Shown piece after piece: positions 56,892 through 64,000 of a stretch of 64,000 bases of DNA (the stretch's first letter is position 1; each line of letters begins with the position of its first letter). Below the pieces are notes generated by a model. It was given only the letters and a program-made list of their open reading frames with translations. It was not told the DNA's origin and did no database searches. This DNA is from Nymphaea colorata. Its lineage: Eukaryota > Streptophyta > Magnoliopsida > Nymphaeales > Nymphaeaceae. Where the stretch lies: positions 13,502,106 through 13,566,105 of the forward strand of contig NC_045141.1 in assembly GCF_008831285.2 (NCBI RefSeq), given 5' to 3'. Position numbers and translations under genes: made by a program.

Positions 56892-58460
56892 GATCAAGCT
56901 TGTCCCCAAGCTCGTGTTGCGGGAAAATGGAGACGGATCTTATCCAATTCTTCGCAAGAGGTCCTACCATCTGGACCTTCCCATTCAACCAAGACTTCAT
57001 GTCGTTGCCTACCATTCCTCAAAGTGTATCGGTGCCTCAATATCTGATATGGAGTAGGCTGCTGGTTCGGAATGTGCTCTATGTTCACAACACGTGGTGT
57101 GGTAAACACAAAGCATATTGGGCTCTATGATCCGATAGACCCGTGGTGTGGCTTCAACCGAGTCACGAGAAAAACTTGATGGACTTGAACAGCTGGTGGT
57201 AAAGCGATACGATAAGCAGCCTTCCCAATATGCTGAAGTACTTGGTATGGACCATAGTACTTGGGAATGAGCTTTGAATAAGGCTGTCTCAATAAGGACT
57301 TCTGCTTGAAGGGAAGTCGCTCCAACTATACACAATCTCCCACATTGAATTCCCTATGTTTTCGCTCCTTGTTGTAGAACTGACGCATACGATTCTGGGC
57401 TTTGGTGATGTTCAATTTTAATGACTCAAGAATCTCTTCTCTAGTATGAAGGGTACTATCTAAATCATCATTAATGGCTGGCCTTTCCTCATAATGTGGG
57501 ATTGTGGGAGGTGGAAACTCATACACTGCCTCACTACTCATGTGCTCGAGTGGAGGCTAGTGTTATATGACTATTCTGCCCATGCTAAATGTCTGACCTA
57601 AGTATTGGACTTTGCCCCCGCATAGCATCTGAGGTATGTTTCCAGCATTTAGTTCACTACCTCACTCTGTCCATCGGTCTGTGGATGGTGTGTTGTACTA
57701 AATTGTATAGTGGTACCGGCTAGACGCATATACTCTTGTCAAAAGGCCCCCAAGAAGATCGAATCTCGATCACTCACGTTGGTGTTGGGCATCCCGCGGA
57801 GCTTTCCAATTGATCCTGATATGCTGCTGCAACTAGAGGACCCTGATACATTCGAGATAAAGGCACGAAGTAGGCATATTTCGTTAATCGGTCCACTACC
57901 ACCATGACCATCTCTTTTCTTTCTGACCTTGGCATTGCCTCTATAAAATTCATAGAGACATCTCTCCAAGGTTGTGTAGGAATGAGCAAAGGAACTAGAT
58001 GTCCTGGATGCCTGACTGTCTCATATTTCTCCCTTTGATATATCTGACAATCACGCACAAATCTCTTAACATCAGCCTTCAAATCTTCCCACCAAAACTA
58101 AGGTTTGATCCTTCCCACGGTTTTGGTCACTCCCTCATTATCTGATGATGCTGCCTCATGGAAGTGTTTAATCAACTCATCCCTCAGAGTAGACTGCTTG
58201 GGTATGACAAACCGACCCTTTCGGTACAAGAGTCTACCACGCATGGTATAGTTGGGAATAGATCCTGGATTCTGTGTGATAGATGCCTTCAGCAATCTCA
58301 TGTTATCCTCAACATTCTGATCCTGCTCAATCCTATCCCATAAGTTGGTACTCAAAACGGATAAGGTCATCATCATATGCTCACCCAAATGTGAAAGTGA
58401 GTCTACAACCGTGTTTTCCAGGCCTTTCTTATACTCAATGGTGAAGTCGTAACCCAACAA
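56892..58460 (-). pseudogene. Gypsy integrase and chromodomain, broken
   Basis: From 58460 down: the connection after RNase H (MLGYDFTIEYKKG, ADSLSH-like VVDSLSH), the integrase zinc region and core (WRDVSMNFIEAMP, VVVDRLTKYAYFVPL, near 57960–57860, then SDRDSIF), the C-terminal part (RMRQFYNKERKHREFNVGD; LLRQPYSKLIPKYYGPYQVLQ), and a chromodomain with LRHRYTLRNGRQRHEVLVEWEG near 57040. The HHCC zinc module is altered: GH is DN near 58130, and a Cys is Tyr in DCQIYQ. Several frame changes occur. Confidence 0.85.
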
Positions 58461-58571
58461 CTTAGAGAGTCATCATTGTTGGATTAGAGTGATTATATAT
58501 TGATTCACCATGTACTTCAAGCTATTGTGGTCGGTCCTCACCACAAACTTGCATCCCAATAGGTATGGATG

Positions 58572-59560
58572 TCATTTATCCACTGCTAATACCATCACAA
58601 GGAGTTCCTTTTCGTATGTGAAAAGTGGTTTAGCTCGTTTGGTAAGAGCTTTGGACATATATGCAATGGGATGTCCCTCTTGGCTCAAAACAACCCCAAC
58701 TCCTACATCACTAGCATCCATCTCAATAGTAAACTCATTCTCAAAATCTGGTAAGGTCAAAACCGGTGCTGCCATAAGTACTTCTTTAAGCCGAGTGAAA
58801 GCCTCTCTCGACTTATCAGTCCACTGAAATGGGCCCTTTTTCAACATATGGGTCAAGGGTGCAGCTATTGACACATATCCAATGATGAATCGCCTATAAT
58901 ATCCTGTGAGGCCCAAAAAGTCACGTAATTCTTTTGGGTCTTTGGGTAAAGACCATTGCTCGATGGCTATCAACTTTTCTGGCTCTGCTCTGACTCCATT
59001 CTTGGACACAATATGACTCAAGTATCCCACTGACGTCTGACCAAAGGTACACATAGACATCTTAGCATATAACTGGTTGTCCCTCAAGATGGTAAGGATG
59101 GTGTCTAAGTGTCTTGCATGCATTTCTAGTGTTGGACTATAAACAAGTATATCGTCGAAGAATACCAACACATAATCCCGTAGATAGCTTTTGAAGATGT
59201 CATTCATGCACCTCTGAAACATGGCATGTGCATTTGTTAATCCAAAGGGCACCTCTGAAACGTGGCAGGTGCATTTGTTAATCCAAAGGGCATCACAAGA
59301 AATTCGTAATGTCCGGCATGTGTACGGAAAGCTGTTTTATGGATATCCTTTTCTTGCATGTGTATCTGTGGTAGCCTGCTCTCAAGTTCATTTTTGAAAA
59401 ATAAGAAGCTCCAGCCAACTCGTCTAATAACTCATCTATGACTGGAATATGATGTTTATCTTTGACTGTGACCTCATTGAGGGCCCGATAATCTACACAG
59501 AACCTCCATGTGTCATCATTCTTCTTAACTAACAACATAGGGGGGGAAATGGACTATTGT
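58572..59560 (-). pseudogene. Gypsy reverse transcriptase and RNase H, frameshifted
   Basis: [29 protein letters not shown] lies at 59530–59440, then [10 protein letters not shown], then MPFGLTNA at about 59250. The catalytic motif VFFDDILVYS lies near 59160, and RNase H has TIEMDASDVGVGVVLSQ and FTYEKELL near 58730–58590. A 41-bp tandem duplication at 59211–59292, just before the catalytic block, shifts the frame. Confidence 0.88.
59211..59292. repeat. 41-bp tandem duplication inside gypsy RT
   Basis: CCTCTGAAAC...CCAAAGGGCA occurs twice (59211–59251 and 59252–59292) with two base differences. Because 41 is not a multiple of three, it breaks the RT frame. Confidence 0.92.
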
Positions 59561-60227
59561 TTGGTCTAATAACCCCACTGTCAAGCATTTCCTTCATCAA
59601 CTTCTCAATTTCGGCCTTTTGGCTATAGGCATAACGATAAGGTCTCACATTCACTGCCTCTACCCCTTTAGTCAATGTAATATGATGATCATAAGATCGT
59701 GTAAGAGGCAAACCCTTAGGCTCCTCAAAAACTATAGGAAACCGATCCAACACATACTGAATCACCTCGAGAATTTCTTCAACACTTGTTGTGGCTGGCG
59801 TAACATCCTTCACCATAGATACTAACCAATACGTGGGTTGATTGGCAATGAGTGCCTTTAGGGCCGGTTTGGGGTCCACGCTTGGTTTGATTGCCTCTAA
59901 GGTGACTTCTCCTCCACTCTCCGTACGAAACATCATGGCCATGTTGTCAAAATCCCATGATATTTTACCTAAGGTCCTCATCCATTAGATGCCAAGAACC
60001 ACATCTACACCTTCCACTGGGAGAAGGTATAGATCCACTTTAAAATGAACCTTATGCATCACCAAGTCTACAACTTTGCAAATCTCGGTACAAGAAAGCT
60101 TCAATCCATTTCCGATCATAACATTGAAAGAAGCTTGTGGGCTGGTATTTTCCTCTACAAGATGAGCCAATCTTGAGTTGATGAAATTATGGGTGGCCCC
60201 GGTATCAAGGAGAACCACCACTTTCAT
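59529..60227 (-). pseudogene. Gypsy aspartic protease and linker to RT, one stop
   Basis: The protease active site LLDTGATHNFI lies near 60200. The domain runs to VDVVLGI, where TAA (59987–59985) stands in place of the usual Gln before WMRTLGKISWDF, and continues through LDRFPIVFEEPKGLPLTRSYDHHI to the RT start near 59540. Confidence 0.85.
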
Positions 60228-61851
60228 GTTGTTAATTTTGCCAACAACCCAACAACCTTCATAGCATTAGGCCCATTATTAGTAAGCGCATGACATAAAC
60301 CCTCATCCTCCCTCTTGATCCCTTCTTCTATCTTGGTTTCCTTAGTGTCTTCGGTTTCTTCTTCCTCAACATTCTCATCACTATCAATGACCTCATAAAG
60401 GTGGAAGTGTTTGCACTTGGGACCCGCATACCACTTTTCTTCACAGTTGAAGCACAACCCTTTCTTAATTCTCTCTTCTCGTTCTTGTTGAGAGATGTAT
60501 TTGATGGGGATGTTGTTACGAAAAGCTGGCTTGTTTTCAAACTTCTTGTTTGTTGGGGCTGATTTCTTGAAATTGACCTTGGGTTTGGAGGAAAACCCTG
60601 GTTTGAAGGTCTTCTTTCTTGCTTCTTTTCGTTTAAGTTGTTCTTCAATTGTTCTTGCCAAAGCAAAGCATTTCCTTAACTCTATTGGAGAATCTCAGAG
60701 TATCTCTATTTGGATGTCTTCATCTAATTCTCCTATGAAGTGGGCTATCTTGGATTCCACCGAACGGTTCCTTACCATGCTAGATAATCTCTCAAACTTG
60801 CCTTGGTAGTCTTGGATTGAAGATGTTTGTTTGAGATTTCGCAACTCAATCTCATGGTTAACATAGGTTGTTTCTCCAAACCTTAACAAAAGTTCTTCCT
60901 TGAAGAAGTTCCAAGTGAAGTTCTCATTTGCCTCCTCCCACCAACAATACCACTGTATGGCATCCTCCTCCATATACATTGTAGCCAACTTGACCTTGTG
61001 GTCCTCTATTATATTTTGGCAAACAAAATATTGTTCGGCTTTGTAAATCCATTCCTTTAGTTTGTTTCCATTGAATTTTGGGAAATCCATCCTCGGCATA
61101 GGGAGCCTTGACTCTTCATTATTTCGACCTCTTTGTCTGTGGTTGAAACCAGCATGGTGCTGGCCTCTCCCTTGCCTTGCATCATCTCAATTTTTGAGTC
61201 TAACTCATCTTCAAAATCTCCAAGGGTCATGGATTGCATAGACCGATTCTCAACGATTCTCCTTGATTCCTCATTGTGTTGACCCATATTTCGGTTTGGT
61301 TCATCATGGTGTTGCCTCTCTTGGTTTTGCCTGTGCTCTATGAAGGCTCTCCTTATCTCCTCCAGTGTGGGTCGCTCACCCTCTCTTATGGCCCTCTCAC
61401 CCATGTGTATTATTGCCCCGAGTTGGTTTGTCCCATTGGTTAATTGGGGATGGTCAATTTGGCGATGAGTTTGAGTTTGATTCATGCCCCTCTTCGGTGG
61501 GACTTGGGTATGGGCTCTCGGTGGCTGCTCTACCCCTTGGCCCCTTAGGCTAACTCTCCTAGCATCATTCAAGAAAGTCTCACTCATCGCTCCTATGGGA
61601 TCATTCCTACGGTAATAGGAAGAAGTGTGAGAACGGGGTGGGTCTCTCGTTTGCTCTAAGGTGTTCAATCGGCCATCTATATGGGCAATGGACTGAGTAA
61701 CCTTCACCAATTGGCATAGGATCAGGTCTAACTTTGGGTCGGAGCCCGAGGATGCACCTTGTTCCACTACTTGGACCTGTTCCACAACTACGTGCTCACC
61801 CTCCACCACTTGGGTTTCGGGCTCCATGGTTTTTGCCTTACGTGGGGCCAT
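60224..61851 (-). pseudogene. Gypsy gag, frameshifted
   Basis: ATG at 61851–61849 (MAPRKAKTMEPE) starts a gag. It changes frame near 61105, where RLPMPRMDFPKFNGNKLKEW begins the conserved retrotransposon gag domain (AEQYF, DAIQWY, FKEELLLRFG; 61099–60695). A zinc knuckle near 60440 reads CFNCEEKWYAGPKC. The family pattern has His where this copy has Pro, so the zinc site is probably lost. An acidic tail follows and overlaps the protease start. Confidence 0.85.
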
Positions 61852-62108
61852 GTCTACAAGCAAATCTGAACCAAAACAAAAAACTGCTAAATGCTGAATT
61901 GAACTACTGCAAAACTGAAATAAAAATCTGCTATGGCTGCTGGAAAAATAGTGAGCAAACTGCCCCACAAACTGCTAGAAAACCGAGTCCAAAAACTGTC
62001 ACCAATCTGCCCGGACTACTCCCTCGCCGGCCAAAACTAGTAAGCTGAATTCCGATTGTTCTCCAACGGTCTCTAAGCAGCAAAAACAGCAACTAGAGTC
62101 CTCCCACG

Positions 62109-62120
62109 GCTCTGATACCA
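62109..62120 (-). other. Primer-binding site of the gypsy element
   Basis: The minus strand reads TGGTATCAGAGC, an exact match to the usual initiator-methionine tRNA complement, two bases after the LTR end. Confidence 0.85.
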
Positions 62121-62122
62121 AC

Positions 62123-62764
62123 TGGTAGGATCGAACTCTAATGCAAGCAGAACCGATGCCGATCATCTCCAAGATCTAGGTGGAGGTTGCTGTTTAATAG
62201 GTTTAAATGTTAAATACAACAATTGGTTCCCGCCGGACAGTCACCCCAGCTTAATATAAGGTCAAGAGAGTACAAGTATGTCTTTCCCAAACTCGGTTTC
62301 AACCTACTACAAAATTAGAATGAATTGGGTAGGCTTATTACAACCGAAGCGTACATAAAATCACTCTCCTCACTCAACCATTCATTCATTGCAAACCATC
62401 TTGTCATGCAATCCTTAAGCGGCCAAACCACACCCTTTTCCTTAGGTTACCACCTCACGTCATTTGCTGGAATTAATCAAGAAATGCGAACCAGCAAGTA
62501 TCAAGTTACGAAGCTAATAAGAAGTCAACTTCGAATGAGGGCAAGCCTTCACCCCGTGAGACCAATTTAACTTCGGTCTTTTGTTTAGAAAAGGGGATGC
62601 AATCGCCGGAGCGCTGGCGAATGTCGAGGCTTCCCTCAAGGTTACGCTCAGTCTCCACCTCACACGACCTCTACTATGCCTACGGACCAGCCATGTTCCC
62701 TTTCAATGGATGTGTGGGAAAATGCAAGAGGATAGCAATTAAAGTCCAATCAAATAAGTAAATG
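62123..62764 (-). repeat. Truncated 5' LTR of the gypsy element
   Basis: It matches the primer-proximal part of the 3' LTR (53083–53889), ending CTACCA at 62123. Homology stops abruptly at 62764 after AAGTAAATGA, so about 3 kb of this LTR, including its promoter region, is missing. Confidence 0.85.
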
Positions 62765-62809
62765 AAAAACAGTAACTTCTCATGATGAACATACATCATT
62801 GCTATAGTC

Positions 62810-63030
62810 TTTTGGCCTATCTCAGTCATCTCCTATCATAATAAGTACTTTTTATCAAAGCATGTAAAGAAAAAATATAAGAATTGTAAGCTTTCAAACT
62901 ATTTTAGTTATCTCATGTCCTAAACGAATGCCTTTCGTCAAAGCTTGTAAAAAAACATATATCAAAATTGCAGGATTTTGGCCTATCTCAATTATCTCAT
63001 GTTTTAAACAAATGCTTTCTATCAAGAATA
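62810..63030. repeat. Three imperfect ~83-bp tandem repeats
   Basis: Units start at about 62810, 62892 and 62976. Each has a TATCTCA/TTATCTCATG phrase, an AAATGC/GAATGC TTT(C) phrase and TATCAAAGC/GTCAAAGC followed by TGTAA(A)G. Units 1 and 3 share TTTTGGCCTATCTCA. The repeats overlap the LINE endonuclease remnant. Confidence 0.75.
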
Positions 63031-63836
63031 CAGTGTCTACTGGAACCTGTCCCATCTTCTCAACCTCACTACGGATAAAATTAAAGTCACCAATCAAAAG
63101 GACATGCCCACTCTTATTTATCACTATGGCCCCAAGCATTATGATCTGATATCTTCTCAATCAAAAACCAATATGGAGAGGTAGACTCTAATAACATCAA
63201 ACTCCTTTCTAGAATTAATTTCTTAAAAGGTGCAGGGTATCTATTGACCCTACAACTCATTAGGTTGAATTCCTACGTATTCTACATACATACTATCGTC
63301 ACCCAATTGCTGTCACATTCAATGTTAGGATAGAAAAAATAAAAAAAGCTTTCTACAAAAAAAAAATGTCTTTAGTAAACATAGGATCAAGTAGAAAAGA
63401 AAATATCTGGAGAATGGGAGGACACAAGATGCTAGAGTTAGAGACTGGATGGATCTCCTTCTCTAGCCCACCATGACTGACCACCATGGGCCTCCAAGAC
63501 AGCCTTACCTCCTCCCTCCATCTTCTGATCTAAAACATTATGAATAGAAGCATGGTAGTTAGCATTAGGCATAGAACAAGACCCATCCAATGCCAAGCCC
63601 TTTTTCTTAATAAGACTAACCTCCTTGTACTTTAATGCACATTTCCTTTCAGCAACCGCAAGTAAAATAGGCTTAGAATCAAAACCCTTAGAAACTTTTG
63701 ATCTACTCATACCCTTGGTTTTAGGCTCAACATGCCCATAACCCTCAATGTCCACTTCAAGAGTTCCCACATCAACATCCTTAATCATATCACCAGCTAA
63801 TTCGTCATTCTCATGGTGGTCTGACACATATTCCAT
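62894..63836 (-). mobile_element. L1-like LINE fragment (5' part of ORF2 and upstream)
   Basis: The minus strand contains GHVLLIGDFNFIRSEVEKMGQ (about 63110–63050), the GDFN...EK signature of LINE endonucleases. An upstream open stretch (63836–63438) is 132 codons of acidic then basic sequence without a named domain; in L1-like elements such sequence precedes the endonuclease. No RT is present; the downstream side is cut off by the gypsy 5' LTR region. Confidence 0.6.
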
Positions 63837-63840
63837 GAAG

Positions 63841-64000
63841 GCCGCATCATGAGCTAGAGGCTCCCTGCCATCGCCATTAGCTAAAGAAGCAAAACCACAT
63901 CCACCTCCTTTGTCTGACTGCCATCACTCAAGACAACAAATCGATTGTTCTAAGCCAGTCTAGTAACCTCTACCTATTAGCCCTCCCACCTCTACAAGGT
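63841..64000. other. Window end, nothing assigned
   Basis: The minus frame of the LINE-like upstream sequence may continue here, but no motif is recognisable. Confidence 0.4.

Larger units (their letters stand above)
53083..62764 (-). mobile_element. Degenerate chromodomain Ty3/gypsy retrotransposon (Tekay/Del-like), 5' LTR truncated
   Basis: On the minus strand: partial LTR (62764–62123), primer-binding site, gag, protease, RT, RNase H, integrase, chromodomain, polypurine tract, full-length LTR (56876–53083). Integrase after RT and the terminal chromodomain mark a chromovirus; the very long LTR fits Tekay/Del. The 5' LTR keeps only its last ~640 bp. Numerous stops, frameshifts, a 41-bp duplication and altered zinc ligands show a dead copy. 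Confidence 0.9.

Noticed and set aside
62810-63030. CRISPR-like spaced repeats
   Set aside because: Only three diverged ~83-bp units with no constant short repeat and variable spacer pattern; the DNA is plant nuclear.
1-64000. tRNA or rRNA genes
   Set aside because: I saw no stretch with the conserved A/B-box and cloverleaf pattern; only primer-binding sites complementary to tRNA ends were found.

Overview
This is a window of plant nuclear DNA. The evidence is intron-rich genes with GT–AG introns, a plant-type inositol phosphate kinase, an AP-1 sigma adaptor gene, Ty1/copia and chromodomain Ty3/gypsy LTR retrotransposons, L1-like LINE relics and hAT-type MITEs with 8-bp target duplications. 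It is a flowering plant. I cannot name the species. All calls come from reading the sequence; no database search was run.

Layout. 1–3.9 kb is non-coding, with a 100-bp tandem duplication and a degenerate DNA-transposon-like stretch. 3932–7003 (+) is an intronless multi-pass membrane protein gene of a family I do not recognise, with one in-frame TAG at 6221. 7.8–13.1 kb is a degenerate copia element on the minus strand that has lost its integrase core. 13.7–14.4 kb holds a decayed second copy of parts of the membrane-protein locus (upstream DNA plus an internal coding piece), so the copia element lies between a gene and its relic. A complete 209-bp hAT MITE follows at 14478–14686.

18220–25071 (+) is a ten-exon gene for inositol-tetrakisphosphate 1-kinase (ITPK, 382 aa). 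Its leader carries a 22-codon uORF that contains a G-quadruplex motif and ends in an ATGA overlap with the main start codon. 26.4–28.8 kb (−) is a broken L1-like LINE, with another hAT MITE next to its fragments. 30919–33294 (+) is a three-exon gene for a 723-aa acidic protein with two hydrophobic segments and no known function. A recent 286-bp tandem duplication lies just downstream.

35.1–36.4 kb is a large imperfect inverted repeat made of the LTR and gag starts of two converging copia relics. A structurally complete relative (36542–41868, 5-bp target duplication AAACA, two LTRs, intact RT–RNase H frame) sits 110 bp away. 44961–52450 (−) is a seven-exon AP-1 sigma gene (161 aa) whose first coding exon contributes only the ATG. 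53083–62764 (−) is a degenerate chromodomain gypsy element with one full 3.8-kb LTR and one truncated LTR. The window ends in a LINE fragment (62.9–63.8 kb, −).

The host genes do not form one pathway. ITPK acts in inositol phosphate/phytate synthesis, and AP-1 sigma in clathrin-coated vesicle sorting at the trans-Golgi/early endosome. The two other host proteins are unassigned. Most of the remaining DNA is transposable-element debris of several ages.
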